64,000 nucleotides of DNA, from contig JAKJXP020000046.1 of the NCBI GenBank assembly GCA_022225965.2, forward strand, positions 186,001-250,000. Reading direction: 5' to 3'. Shown here piece after piece: positions 23,076 through 37,239 of the stretch; position 1 is the first letter of the stretch, and each line of letters starts with the position of its first letter. Source of the stretch: Diatrype stigma. Lineage: Eukaryota; Ascomycota; Sordariomycetes; Xylariales; Diatrypaceae. The notes below the pieces were generated by a model. That model ran no database searches and had not been told where the DNA came from. It was given only the letters and a program-made list of their open reading frames with translations. The translations under genes and the position numbers were made by a program.

Positions 23076-26000
23076 TCTTCCGCGAACCATCGGCCTCCTC
23101 TCTGGTGGGATGCCGGCCTGATGGTCGGGAAGCCCTCACCAAGGGTAGATGCCCGGATTCAAGAGGGAGCTCTCTAGGAGCAACTCCAGCAACTGGAGGT
23201 CACCCAATCTGGATGCGGCTGCAGCCCCGCTGCCAGCACGCAGCATCCGCATTGCGGACAGACGATCCCCCCTCCGAGCTCCTGCTCTACCAAGGTTGAA
23301 ACAGAGCAACGCGAATACATCGCACGCATGCAGTATATCGCATTAGGCGCGACATACGCACGGTGCCTCTGCTCCAGCTCTTGATATACGCTTTTTGCCC
23401 TCAGGATCACGAGCCGGTCTGCTTCCACCCCCCTCTTGCGCTTCTTCATAGCCTTGGTAGAGACGGCGATGTCTCATTGTAGTACTCGCTAACGAGAACA
23501 TCGCCGGCCCTGTAGCGGAGACACCCTATGCTGCAGGCTACCGCCGACTGGCTTAGGGTCTGTGGCCACTGGGAAGGCCACCGTAAGGTGCGTTGAGTCT
23601 GACAACCACCGCCCTGGGGCTGATGGGGTAGCCATCGACGTCGTAAGGGGGGCATAATTGACCGACATCGCTGTGAGGTGTTGAGGGTGTATGAGTTTGG
23701 GAGAGTGGAAGAAATGCTAAGAAAGCAAGAGCTCAATTAGGAAAAGCGTGGGAGTATCCCACTCTTCCAAACCCATACACCTGCCAATTCCAGCACTGAA
23801 GGAGTCAGGTCATGGATTGGCGGAGGGGCAGTGATCGCCAGTGCTTGCTCATCATTGCTTTCATCACAGATGTCACCATCACCACCGCTGAAGAGTCGGA
23901 CCTCGCTAGACGAGAACGAAACGGTGATGGGAATCATGTTGTTCATCTCGTCTTCCCACTGCATGGCAGCAGCACTGTGGAGGAAAGAAGCAAGAGCTAG
24001 TATGGGTAAGCTCACGCCAATTGTTTCTCTGGCAGTGTGTAGAGAACCGTTCGAGTGAATCGGAGTGATGGCTCGGCGAGGGCTTGGCGCAGAAAAGCTC
24101 TGGGGGCTTGTCGCTTTCTTCACAGCACCATGGTCTCATCTGTATCACTATCTCTCGAGTGTCTGGCACCTACTAGTAAGGGTTTTACTGATGGTGACGG
24201 TAGATGTGTGGTAGGGTTAGGTCCCATGGCCAGCTGGGTTACACCCTGTAGGTTCCGCTGATAAGGAACCGGGGCAGCGATAGTAAGGCTAGGGAAAACC
24301 AGGTGTTGAAGTTGATCGGTAGATTGTGGAAGTAGAATGCCCTAGGCTCCATATCATATCTCAGATTCATGATGGTTGCAATGCCCAGGTTCGGCGCTCT
24401 TGTTACCATCCCAATGGTGAGTATGGTCGCAATGCATTAGAGCAAAGTGGTGGTTGTAGTAGTAGCAGGGGCGGTAGCAGTTATATCAACAGCGGTCGAC
24501 AGCAATGGTGAGATAGCGAGTTGTGGAGTAGGATTGAGGAAACCTTCAGTTCTAGGCCTAGCAAGACTAAAGGGTCACTATATGGGCGGGTAATTCTTGG
24601 AAGTGCCTTGATGACGAGTTAAGGCGCGGTAACTTGTTGAGCGGTGAGCCAGGAAGACAAGGAAAATTAGTCGATGGGTGAGAAATCATGGGTTTTGTAG
24701 AACAAAGCCTTGGGGATGTTGGTTGGGAAACAGTAAGCTTGTGTGGTATATGGTGTGCCATCTTTGTTGGCCGATGTTCGAAGTGTGGTGCTGCTGGTTT
24801 TATTTGTGTATGTGTGTATGATGCAAACTTTTGCGTTATTGGTACCCGGAAACATCAACATCGCGTCATTACATCTATCAACCCATCTCTGGGGAACTTT
24901 GTACTAAGGTATAGAGTTTCCAAGTTAGCCAACTACTATCCCCGAAGTTTATGATAGAGCCAAGGTGATTTATAGATGACGAAGCAACAAAACCATTCCA
25001 TTACTGTAGATGTATGTGTGTTCAAGAACTTCAAATTTGGGTAAATATTGATAGGTGACTTACTCGGATAAATTTCATCAACTGCTCATTCGTATGAAGC
25101 TTTCCCACGTTCGTATTCTCTTTTCCATGACCTTTCTGGTGACGTAGATGCTGTACTCCTGTTTCGGGTGGTGACTAGAAGATGTCGATATCGTAACTAT
25201 TGACTGCTGCTGGGGAATCTAGAAGTAGGACTGCCACTCATCAGTATCACTTCAATTTATCTATGTATCAGACATTCCTCACCCTTCGTTCAATACCGTG
25301 TCACTCGTATCAATCCTTCAGCTGATCTTCACAGCTCTATGCAAGAGTCAGAATATCTGTGCAGTAGTGGGAGTGGTGAGGTGATGCTTACCTGTCATTT
25401 TGCGTCCTGGGGGGGCTGGCTGTGGTAGCCACAATGATGCTTCGCCTTCTGTTCCACACTCGGGTCAACTAGATGATGTAGACGGACGGACACCTTTCAT
25501 TGCCTCGTAAGCCTCAGTAGGTAGCTCAGCTTTCAAGACTATCGCAATGGTTTGATGGTATCATAGTTGACAGCATGATAGAAAAGATGGCAGAATCGGT
25601 ACGATGGCAGGGTAGACATGATTATATGATGGCTTGATGGTACGATGACATGGTGATATGATGGACTGGTGGCATGATGGCTAGTGGCATGGCAGCTAGA
25701 ACATGCAAGATTTTGTAGATGTCTGGGGAAATGATTTTCTGGGCCTTGAGGGTCAGACTTGAGTATGCCGAAGGAGCAAATCAACAAGAACTGAAGATGG
25801 AACCAGCAAGAATGGGATTGTAGTGTGCAACTGCAGTTGTTGCTGTGGGAAATCAGAAGGTGGAAGGAAAGGCTTTTCTGCAAGTGGAGGGAAGCTGCCT
25901 TGAATAGAAAATCCAAGCAAGGCAGAGGGGCCACAATCAGTAACTGGTCAGTATCAGTAAGTATCTCAGTACCAGGGAGGAATCTCCGTTTATTTTTGAC

Positions 26001-28207
26001 CTGCGTTTCCTTTTCTTCCATTGGCCGGTTTTCCACAGACCCAAGAAGCCTGACGCCCGTATTCAGCTAGCTGCGTGTCATCATACGCGTCCGAATGTAA
26101 ATCACTGATTTGCTAGGGTGATATGATTGGCTTTAAGAAACACCTTGAGGTCTCGTCACTCAGTCATAAATGGGACTCCAAAGGCCCTTCTTTGTTTCCT
26201 TGGTTGCTTGTGCCAGCTTGCAATCTAAGTAGTGTATGGCAGGCATGGAGATCTCCGCTGACAAGGAAGGTGCGGCGATAGGGCAGTTTTATAAGGGCAT
26301 GTTCTCAAGTATCACTGGGCTTGCTGTCAATATTACAGCCAGGATCACACCTAGACGGAATTGATTTATGTCTCCATTGCATTATCTGCTTGTACAAAAG
26401 GTTCAAAATTTCCTCTCTAACCTGAGGCCATGTCTTGTGCTGAAGTGGAAGCAACATGTCACCTGGTAACCAAGCATAAACATGAACAGCATTTGTATAT
26501 ATGTATGGATCGCTATAGTAATAACAAAGGGTAACAGCAGATGTATGTGCTTTCTTAATGGCAATTATCACGGTTCATATTCACGTACATGGATTATTGT
26601 GATTTCAATATTGTTTAATTCCTATGAAGGTACGAAGCGAGGGTTTATTCAAGGCAAGAATTCTGCTTTTCTTGGTCAAATTGTATCCATTGTACTTTAC
26701 CGTTATGCACATTGTGTTTACTTGAGGCCAATGGAACGTTTCGAGATATCGCCTACTACCTGTCCCCTTATGACCAAAGCCACATAGGTACTCCCAGCTA
26801 GAATTCCTTGAGCTCCATGCATTCGATTGTATCAAAGCAATTCTTTGGCGCATTGGGTGTTATATTGTACCCTATCATAGCCTGACATTCTAATAGCACA
26901 AAGTGAGCCATACCACATGATTTATTTATATCTGGGCACCATCCCGTTAGTCAGAGAATCACGCGCAACGCACTGGCTGCATCACAATTATATTTTGCTG
27001 CGCATGATGTAAACAATGATTCCGGTGACAAAATCAATCGTTGGAGTAGATCTTGCCGCACGGGAAACTATTATATCCAGGCTGACGGTAGTTTCGTTAT
27101 GCCTAACTGCCAACTTAGTCTGCGAAGCATTTAAAAGGGGTGTTGCTCTATTGCCTATTTCGTAAAGTGAAGTGTGAATAAGGTTGCGCTAACGCATCTC
27201 TAGCGTCACCGTAGCGGCGGGCCGAGGCGCATGACGCTAGCGGGCGGGAAGCCTCAACCGTTCAGCTGGCTGCCGGTGTTCGCGTTCGTGAGCCAGAATT
27301 TCCTGGTCCAAGCGTGCATCCCGATTGGCAATTGCTAGGTGGATTCTGCCATCAAGGGACGCTTGCTTAGGTATTACGAAGCTGGAGGGGAACATATAAT
27401 TGTTCCACATACCAGTAGATAGGCCAAAATAATCAGGTAGACTGTGTACCTAAATCTAATAATTCGTGACGGAAAATTACAGGTATGATGGGCCATACAG
27501 ACGTAACGGCTGAGACTTTTAGGTGTTTCAGATGGTCAAAGAGGGATCTGCTATCTAGATCGCAGCCAGATGCTTGGCTTTTGGTTGATTGCTTATCAGT
27601 TGATCAAGCCATCTCTACCCAAGTACCTTGAAGCTCAGCGAAGCTTACATAGAACCACCATATATGTCAATGAGGTAACGGGCATAATCAAGACCAGCTT
27701 TAGAGCTGATGGCATCAGAATTGTGAATGTTCAACTCAGATGCCAGTGATGACATGTTGTATAACCATACGCTTTGCTAAGATACAGTACGTGTTGAAGG
27801 GGGGTACCGTCGACCATAGACCCGTGCATTACACGGAAGCCAAAGTGTAGAAACTCCGAAACTAAAAGGCCTCTTCCACCGAATCTCTCCAGCCGAATTT
27901 CTCCTTAGACCCTAACCCCATCAGTCACCCTCTTCTCTAAGCCTGTTGGTATACACGTATCGCCTCAATTATGCCGAAGTTTCCATCCAGCTGCTTCACG
28001 GATTGTTTCTTGTAGCCGCCGCTGAGCTTGGAGGCGTTCACTCTGTCCATCGTCATCAGTGACACCTGTGGTGTTGTTTGGCGCCTGATGGGGAGAACTG
28101 GCAATATGACCATGCTACCGGCCTGCAGTAATGTCAGCTCTGTATCCTAATCTCAACAATCATTAAGTCATGACCTGGAGGTCCCGAGCCGCTGGTAGGC
28201 TTGTTGG
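23076..28207. other. Gene-poor stretch
   Basis: I recognise no gene. A GATGG/ATGATGG-rich degenerate minisatellite lies at about 25545-25690. A small inverted repeat (GGCGATGT...ACATCGCC) lies at about 23466-23507. Sequence around 27960-28200, on the minus strand downstream of the ORF ending at 28208, includes a short open stretch (RVNASKLSGGYKKQSVKQLD) that could be a further decayed exon. Confidence 0.4.
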
Positions 28208-28336
28208 TCATGTCGATGATGGTCGATCCAGGGAGGCCTCGACGTTTTGCAGCCTTTCTTCGATAGCAGCTAGTCGTCGCTTGTCTGCAGCCGGATTTTG
28301 GGCAACTTGGAATGGTTGTTGAATCTGGGCTGGGAT

Positions 28337-28966
<630 letters not shown>

Positions 28967-29325
28967 GCTGGGATAGCTTGCTGTGCGCTCTGGGCAACGT
29001 GTCGCCAAAAGGGAGGCACGCGTCCACTCTCGTCCGGTTGAATAAGCCAGACCAAACCAGATTTCCGCAGTCGAGTGGTAATAGTTTCGGGCATGATACC
29101 AAAGCCCTTCTGACCGTCACCGTAGATTCTCAAGGCCTCGAGCTCGTCGACAGAAGGTAGAGATGCGTTGATCTGTGTCTGCCAGCGACCCACAGTAGCG
29201 TTGCTATCGACCTCTGTCAGGAAGCCAACGGCTTTGCGGTAAAGCATGGTTTCGCTAGGGTTTGCATTGGGGAGAATACGTGCTCGATGAACCTTTATGG
29301 TATTCATAGTTGCGTTGGGACACAT

Positions 29326-31118
29326 TCCGATGCCTTCAATGTGACCGGTGTATGATTATGTAGGTAGATGGAAGCTGTCGGCGACAGACAAGTCCAGGCT
29401 TGATGGTGTAGGTGTGGTGATCGCCGCTTTCCAGTTCGCTATTATTAAGATGATGACGTCGTAGTCCATGGCTGGCTGTACGTTTCCATGCTCGATAGTC
29501 TGGTGTCGTGAGTATCGGTATATGACTGCGATGAGGAAGATACCGGCCTATCAGCTCGTTCCAGTAATGGTAGTCTGTTGTGGGAAAAGAACCAGGAGGC
29601 TTTGTAAGTGGCTGCTAACTGATCATTAAACTGGAGGGGTTCCGTGTCACTTACCCTTCACCTCTTCACAAGAGCTAGGTTAGATCCAATATTGGATAGC
29701 GAGTCGTACAGGGGAGGTCGAAACCAGGAAGGCGTATACACCCACATCTCCCCCTCTTTCGAAGTCAGCTAGCTTTCTATACGTAATAAATGATATATGG
29801 CGCGAACAAATGTCGCTGTATGCAAAGCTTCCAGCTCATGGACTGACTAGAAAGTTGGTGAATCCTGCTACCTACCATAAGATTCCACCACGGGGACGGG
29901 TGGCATTATAAAAGCATGAGAGGTTTATTAAAAGCATGGGAGTGTGCAGGTTATCTGACACGTTGCTGTCAGGGATGCCAATGGGATGGAAGTCCCCAGA
30001 TTTCACCTCTGCAACGGAAAGAATTTGCTTTTGTTGTTTGATGTCCTGCTCGGATGCATCGTTGCATAGCCGAGCCTTTTTTAGATGGCCGGCTACTCAA
30101 CCCGCCGCCTCTGTTGGCTTCAGGTGTACTTAGGTTGTCATTTCCCGTTCCTACGGTCTGCCTTCGTGAGGATGAACCCAGTTGTTCAGGGAATCATCTG
30201 GGAACAGGAATATCTTCTTTTCCGTGTGGTCATGTGAGTGTTAATTATGGGCAGGTCCTACAATCATAGGTAGATGTGTATGGGAAGAGAAGTTCGGGTG
30301 TATTCTGCATGGGAACTGGGATAAACGGGACTGCAGTATGTGCTAGCTGATAAGGGGAGGTGAATGTTAAAGGCTGCGAAAATAACGTGGGCCACTGTTG
30401 TCCCCTAGAAGATACTGGTGGCATTATCCCCTTCTGCCTTACTTCACGAATATTGATATGGTGCTATCAATACACTGTGATACATTACGACAACATCGCG
30501 ACCAATCGAATAATGACTCGCATTATCAGAGATGTAGTTGATGGGGACTAGAACCGCGGATTTAGAGTCTGTACTACGAGAGTATAAAGTCGAAAACGAC
30601 AAGCAATCTCCACGGCTCTGAACTGGCGAGGTCAAGCAAAAAGGAAAGGAAACACTATAAGAAAAGATACTTAACTGTCACCAGTGGTCGGGCCCTGCGT
30701 CCCATTGTACAGCAATTCCAATATATCCATGCCCCCAAAAAGACACCAATATCATGATGGTTCACCTTAGCAAGTTACCCTCACCTGTTGCATCCCACGC
30801 AAGATTCCTCACTTCTGACTTCGTCCAAATCTGCCTACCAAAGCACTAACAAACCTCAGATAACAAATGTACTGCCTTCAATGAGTGCTCAAACAAAATA
30901 TAGGTATTTATAAGGTGGAAACTGGTGCAGGAAGAAGACAAGTATGACTAGGGGGCAAAGGAGTGTATTGTATAGGCCCTAATGAGCTACTCCTGGTGGC
31001 TAGGTTCTGAGGGCTTAGCCCCGTTTATAATTATAGACAAACGCGGGAAAGGCTGGTCCCCTCTGTATCTCGACCTCGGTCCACTCTAACCCCGTATCAA
31101 AGGCCATGCTGGAGGTTC
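29326..31118. other. Gene-poor stretch
   Basis: No ORF with recognisable motifs is seen between the interrupted RIYG ORF and the 3' end of the AAA ATPase remnant. Confidence 0.45.
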
Positions 31119-32326
31119 TCATCTGCGAGTGCTCTTGTATACCGCTTCTTGGCTTCCAAGATCTTGCTTGAAGTTCTTAGTCTGCTCAGCAACCTGCTTC
31201 AGGTGTTCTGGTCTCAATTTCTTCGACTGGCCCGAGTCATCCATAAGAGCGAGTCCGAGTGCGGTTGAAACTACGTTTCGTATCTGACGGCCGTTTAGTT
31301 GCAGCCTCTTCCCTTCTTTGCTAACCCATTGCATCAAGTTATCGTATAGGTCAACCAGTTTCTTCTTCTGCAGCTGATCGAAGAACGATTTGAAAATATT
31401 GATTTTCTGCTCTTGTGTAAGCTCTTCGTACTTGATGGCGGTATCTATTTTCCTCATTAGCATGCCAGAGAATTTCGATAAGTTACAATACTGTTTTAGA
31501 GGACTTACGAATGCGACTTTGGACCGCAATATCAAAGGATCTCATCCGGTTAGTCGTTAGAATCAAGATCCCATCGTAGTATCCTAGGGCACACATGAGA
31601 AACGGTCCAATTAGTCAGCTTCTTCAACCGCTCAAGGAGAAACTGGATTAGCAAAACGTATCAATACCAGAGACCATGGCATTTCTTTTTAAAACGTTCT
31701 CCCCCTCCCCCCTAGCTTCTAGGAATACATCCGCCTCGTCGCTATAGGCCTGTCAGCATCTTCATAAGATAACGGTCATCTCAACTTAATAAAGTAAAAC
31801 AGCCTCCCATTTTCCCGCAAGGTCGAAGACCTTTTCTAGGTTCGCTTCTACCCTGTCTCCTTCAATTCCAATGTCTGACACACCAATACCTAGATAGCAA
31901 CGGCTTGCCGGCCATCAATGCTACACTTTCGGCTGTCAGTGTCTTACCGACACCAGGGTAACCTTGGGTCAGTCAGCATGAGACTCATGATTTTAGGACT
32001 CTCTAAGCCTTTTGGGAAAGGGCGAAGTACTAGAGATTGTACCTACCATAAAGCATTATCACTAATCCTTTGCCCTTGCCAGGGGCGAAGTCTTCAAGTG
32101 CACGAATGCCGGACTTGGTCATCATCTTTCCTTGTTCGTGAGCTCGTACCAACTTCTGGGCCAGATCCTTGGATTCTTCATCTAACGGGAGCTTGTTCTT
32201 GAAGGTCCCGGCATCAGCTGCATCAGGTACTTCTAGGTGGTCGACAAGAAGTTGTGCCCATTGCTTCTGTTTCAGTGCGTATCCCAAGACCCGCGGTGGG
32301 CACATCATATACTGATCGTCTCCCAT
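31119..32326 (-). pseudogene. 5'-truncated AAA+ ATPase remnant
   Basis: Minus-strand exons read in order: 32326-32047 (MMCPPRVLGYALKQKQWAQL ... FAPGKGKGLVIMLYG), a GT-AG intron 32046-31963, GYPGVGKTLTAESVALMAGK (Walker A) from 31962, GIGVSDIGIEGDRVEANLEK, DEADVFLEARGEGENVLKRN (Walker B), YYDGILILTTNRMRSFDIAV (sensor 1), then 31535-31119 with NGRQIRNVVSTALGLAL and the lid. This matches a large fungal family of cytosolic AAA proteins that are normally several hundred residues longer at the N terminus; the missing part would lie where the opposing STAND-like gene begins. A one-base shift is needed near 31900 between KPL and the following frame, and I find no clean donor between EAVLL and DEAD. 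I therefore call it decayed, though sequencing error is possible. Confidence 0.7.
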
Positions 32327-32379
32327 GGGCTTTTCGGGTGGATGCTTGTCCCAGTCGAGCTTGTATATTTCTCAAAAGA

Positions 32380-35300
32380 CTGGATTCTGTCGCCGTTCGG
32401 GTGAAAGGCAGATATTTGACTGGGAAAGCCCGTCTCCTAGAACCAAAGATAAAGGGCGAGCTTCTCCAAATCATCAACTTGGGCAATAGAAAGAATACGG
32501 AAGCTATAACAGAAGACGAAGTTGGAGACAAAGATCTATTTCGGCAACTCTCCGAACTCCCCTTGGAAGTTCTTTCGGATTATATTGAGAGTGAAGTTAG
32601 AGCACTGAATAGCGCACAGTCTGTTCTGAGCCACCGACGGTCAAGAGGAGCACACAAGGTATCACAATAAGCCCAAGCCTTCGTCATAGAATTCGACCAT
32701 TTCATGAAAGCATACTCAGGCGTTGTAGACGTTCTGAAGTCCGTTGATGCGCAATATGGAGGAGTTGCTTCCATAATATTTGCATTGCTTTTCGCAGTAG
32801 GTTTACTTAATACCCAGTATATATATGCGTTTTATAAAAAGGCTCATTAATAATGATATAGACGGTAAAGTTAATAGTGCAAAACGTAGAGGCAATAACT
32901 GCTGCCATTCGGATCGCCTGCCAGATTTTAAGATTTAAGATTAATTACCCCTCCCTGGGCAGCCCTATTTAGGTGCCAGACAATTTATTAATTTCGTAAA
33001 CGCGTTTTTATTCCTTTATTGATTTGTTCGTTTATATAATCCCTTTTCTTTTTCCCATCCATCGAAAAGGAAACTTACCATCTTTATTTCCAAAATCCGA
33101 CGATTCTAACGATATGCAAGCCTCCGCCTAATTTCGAGCCGCCGCTGTTATCCAAAGCGTAAAAAATGGGGCTTCCATTCGGAGGTCCTTTATTAATTAC
33201 CAGGTTAATTGCAATTATGTTATATGCCGTATTAAAGGCCTATTTATTCGTAAAGACGTTAATAAGGTTCGTTAAAAGCTTAGCAAAGCTTAGGAATAAT
33301 TCCTAGCCGATTAAATCGTAATTCAAGGCAACCTAAAATACGCGCCATTTTATTTTCGCTTCCGGCTTTTCGTTTAGCGCTTTTTTATTTATAACGGCAG
33401 CGTTGCATATTTCGGAAAGAACTGGCATTACGGTTTTTTCGTTCGGAACCCTTCCGTAAAGACCATTAAGGGTAAGATTATTAATTATAAGCGTTTAAAT
33501 AAAGCTTCGGTATAATTCTTCGATATTTTAATGGGTTACCTTAATATAAACGAAATTAAGGACATTCTTTCGTGGTTTCGATATAACGCCGATAAATTCG
33601 GCTTAATAAAAAGGGTTAGAAATAACTTTTTCGTACTTAAGGCTGTTTATAAAAAGCATATATATTTTAAAGATCTCTTTAAATGCAAGTAAATAATTAT
33701 ATTAATATATATTAGTATTAACGATAAAGTTTTTTCGCTTTTTGTTATTTTCGCCGAAACAAATGTATAATAATAATGGTTCTTTAATAAAAAAAACTAA
33801 CCATATAAAGATTAATACTTTATTATATCTTCGAATAAATGAATAAATAACGATATCGCAATAAAATGGCTAAACGAGGTTTTTATTTCGTATACGAAGC
33901 CCGACGATTCCGATTAATAGCGCCTATTTATTTTCGACGGTTACGACAGCCATATATCCGACGATTTTATATGGCTTTGCTTGCTTTATAAAATTTGGGT
34001 TATATTTCTTCTTGTTTATTCGTTTTATGTATTTTAGCCCTTAAATATGGGTATATTTTCGGCCCTTAAGGGGTTCTTCCGACGTAAGTTTCGGTTTCGG
34101 CTGTTTAAACGTTTATCCGAAAATGCGGATAAAGTGGACTTTTTATACGTCCTTTTATAGGCCTGAAATTAAACCATGGTACTTTGGTATATTAGAACCG
34201 CATAAAAAGCAAGTAAGATATAGTTAATCGATAGGAACCAGCCCTTTCGGAACCCCTTCTTAACCCAAGGTATTTCCTTAGGTATGGTATTTATTATTCC
34301 GGCGCCTATCGTATCCCTTAAGCCTGATTTCGTTATTTTAATAATTGGAATAACCGTATTTATACCTAGGTCGTTTAAGGAGGTATATAGGATTGAATTT
34401 AACTTTTATTTTATCGATTTTATTTTCGGTAACGCTATATCGCGGCTGCTATTCCGGAAATTCGATAAGGCACTTAACGATAGGATTAATTAATTTTCGA
34501 CGGCGGAACTTAAGGTGTAACAATTAACGGCAGCACTAGAAAAAGCGGTTCCGAAAAAGCGGAAACGAGTTATGGCGGATCCGAACGAAGGTTTTGTACG
34601 TATAAAAAGGATTAAAAAGGTAAAGGTAAAGATGGCAGGGGCAATATCGGAACCTTTAACGGTTATTTTTCGAAATTAAGTGAAAGAAATACCGGTATAA
34701 GCCAGTACAAGTAACGATGAAATTTAGGAATATATTGAGGTATTGGGTTCTGATTCGGAAGAAGAATCGTCGGAATCTGATGGAGAATGGGTGGGTTGAA
34801 TGTAATAGGAGGGTTAGGGATAATTTTAAATTCGAGTGGCTTTTTGGGGGGTCTGTCCGTAGAGGGGTGATTGATTTTATCAGAAGATATACCCAGATCC
34901 CTTACTGGGATTGATGCTAGCGGATGCGTACAGGGATGTCATCCTCCTGGCTAGAGAGGCAACCACCTATTTTCAGCGGTCTTCTACAGGTTAGTTATGT
35001 CATTTAACACTAACAACTACTGTATGATTCTTACTGTGGAGACCAGGTCGTTGTTGGCAGAATATGTGGAAGCCTCTCGAGTTCGAGGGCATGGAGAAGC
35101 AGATGAGGAATAACTTCAGTCGCATCCGGACGAAACGTGAAATGCTCCTGGCAAAGAAAGTTGATCATCTTGAGGGGAAACTTGAAGGTATCTTGTAAAT
35201 GAGCACCCTATCAGGTGAAGGGGCTAATATTTGAGCAGGGGGATTTAAGAGGCGTGACATAGATTCCATTGCGAAGATACACGATCTCCTCAAACTCGGC

Positions 35301-35948
35301 TATTATCGACCCAGATACGTAAGGGCACAACTCAAAGAATATCGGGATTTTCTAGCATCGAAGTTTGATAAGGATAGGCACCGGGTAAAATTGGGAGTTG
35401 CAGAGTTCTTGCAAACAGCAGAAGGTTTGGCCTGGAATGGAGTCGGTTCCATGGTGCTGCTTCTGCATGGTTCCAATGAGGTCGGCATCGGCCCCATTAG
35501 CGACTCTTGGTTATCACCAGTGGCGGTCGACTTGACTCGAGGCCTCCTCGATGAGGGTCGCTTCGAGGCATTCGAATTATGTGATGAGTCGAGCATATTG
35601 GAAACGGTACTTTCACGTCTTATCTTCCAGTTACTCGAACAGAATCCTGCGGTAGTCAGGAAAGCGGCGGATTGGTACCAAATTGAATCAGCGATGTCGC
35701 ATCAGGAAGATAACAAGCTGAAAGGACTGTGCGAAGCCCTGCTGAAGATCATCGACGTACAAGAACATCATGTGTTCATCATCTTGAATCGCCCGGAGTT
35801 GAGCAAGGAGGACAGCCCTTACGATTACCTCGAGATAATGCTCAACTTAGCAAAAGGAACCGAAAAGCTCAAGGTAATGTTAGTGGAGAGGGCTGAGCTC
35901 TGGGATGTTGAGAGTGATCGGCGTAGAGTTAGTGCCCGGGGGAACTAG
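32380..35948 (+). pseudogene. STAND/NLR-like gene split by a Fot1-type transposon
   Basis: The upstream part (32380-32935) reads KGRYLTGKARLLEPKIKGEL, then FMKAYSGVVDVLKSVDAQYG after an in-frame TAA at 32668-32670, and ends near QNVEAITAAIRIACQI. This resembles the helical N-terminal region of fungal STAND (NACHT/NLR-like) proteins. The transposon at 32944-34871 follows. The downstream part resumes QKIYPDPLLGLMLADAYRDV and is open across two good introns (34990-35046, 35188-35238) to a stop at 35948. It includes WQNMWKPLEFEGMEKQMRNN and a beta-strand/acid segment HHVFIILNRPEL, but I see no P-loop. The TAA could be a RIP change from CAA. Such proteins are linked to self/non-self recognition in fungi; the assignment is by overall resemblance. 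Confidence 0.6.
32944..34871 (+). mobile_element. RIP-degraded Fot1/pogo (Tc1-mariner) DNA transposon, 1928 bp
   Basis: Translated pieces with many stops follow the order of a Fot1/pogo transposase: VGKNW-like helix-turn-helix block (FGKNWHYGFFVRNPSVKT, about 33420-33480), the segment IAIKWLNEVFISYTKPDDSD (about 33860), the catalytic FIFDGYDSHISDDFIWL block (about 33930-33970), and LNMGIFSALKGFFRRKF (about 34045) equivalent to the LQPLDVG.F.PLK motif. Ends ATTACCCCTC and its near complement are imperfect inverted repeats (16 of the first 22 positions, mostly transitions). They are flanked by TA on the left and TG on the right, consistent with a mutated TA duplication. The length fits Fot1-like elements (about 1.9 kb). 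CpA depletion with retained CpG indicates RIP. Confidence 0.85.
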
Positions 35949-37239
35949 GTACTTGGAAATCTTTTATCCTATGCGTCGTGACCAATCTCGGCTATAAGTT
36001 GGATACGGGCTAGCAAGCACTGTCTACAAAACCAAAATCAAAAGCAACCAAATAAGAAACGATCCGTTATTCAAGTGTTAAGAACGCGCAACAGAGAGCC
36101 ACCACGAAGAAGGGCAGACAATGAGGTGACCATAAACTGTATCAGAGTCGAACGGGGTTCATAAACTGTGTGGTCTGGATGACTACCCGCCTCTCCCCTC
36201 CGGGCGACTGGACCCTGGGTAAGGTCGATAAGTGCCCCATAATATGGAAGTATGTCTTCGTCTCTACTGGTTATCCATCTCGTCCCAAGTGTTGAAGAAA
36301 ACACCAGCAATCAGGACGACTCCTACTCCGAATCGATGGAGTTCACTGTTGAACTGAGGGTCAAGGCTGGAATAGAGTCAGGCCAATTGGTCCGTCAAAA
36401 GAGAACAGCCATGAATCTGAAGGTCCATGCCTGCTTCTCCTAGTGATTCGAGCACGGCTTCCTGGTATGTTACTTCGTAGGTATGACGCGATCATACGCG
36501 ACTGCTATAGTCCATGTCATCGTCATGTGGGCAGGTGGGATGAACGTCTTATTCGAGCAGACATTGGAGGGGGATCATCGCGCCAAGACGGACGCTACGC
36601 GATTTTAGTTTAGTCCATCCCAGCGTTGATATTACCCCGATAGGGATATAGGCTTGTGACATTGCATTCGAGTGCACTAGTTATTCAGCATGAGAATATT
36701 CACCTAGACGAGTCAAATGCGCCCCACCACGGACTAAACACATGCAGGTGCCCGCACTGGAGCTACAATTTTCTATCTTCAAGATTGGCATTATCAGAAC
36801 ATCCACGGGCGACGACACAACGAAGTACTTTGCGACCACTACGACAACAAGCGAACGACCCTTGTTTTAGCGAGGCTGACTACCGGTCACTGGAGGCAAC
36901 AAGGAGTTTCGAACACTAGAGCAGAGAGGGCCAACGGCAATCTAGTAACAGCTCCTAGACAGGCCGGGTGCCGGGCAGAGAAGAAGGAAAGAAAAGAAAA
37001 AAGGTCGGATCTGTCTGTCCAGAGCTCCGACATCCTCGCTGCCGGTGTGGAAAGGAAAGCGCCGGAGCAGAGCAGGTTACATCAAGCGCAAGGAACATTT
37101 GCCGAGGAGGAACGGCGGACCTGGAATCAGCCCGAGAGCTTCCGCATCAACAACCGACTCGTCGAAACCGACTCCAGACCCCCGCGCTCGCAAAGCTCCC
37201 CCTCGCAACCGGGCTCCGAACCGAGCCGAACCGACAACA
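35949..37239. other. Intergenic stretch
   Basis: No supported gene is seen. The last 200 bp, rich in A/G then C, is probably promoter and leader of the mL40 gene. Confidence 0.5.
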
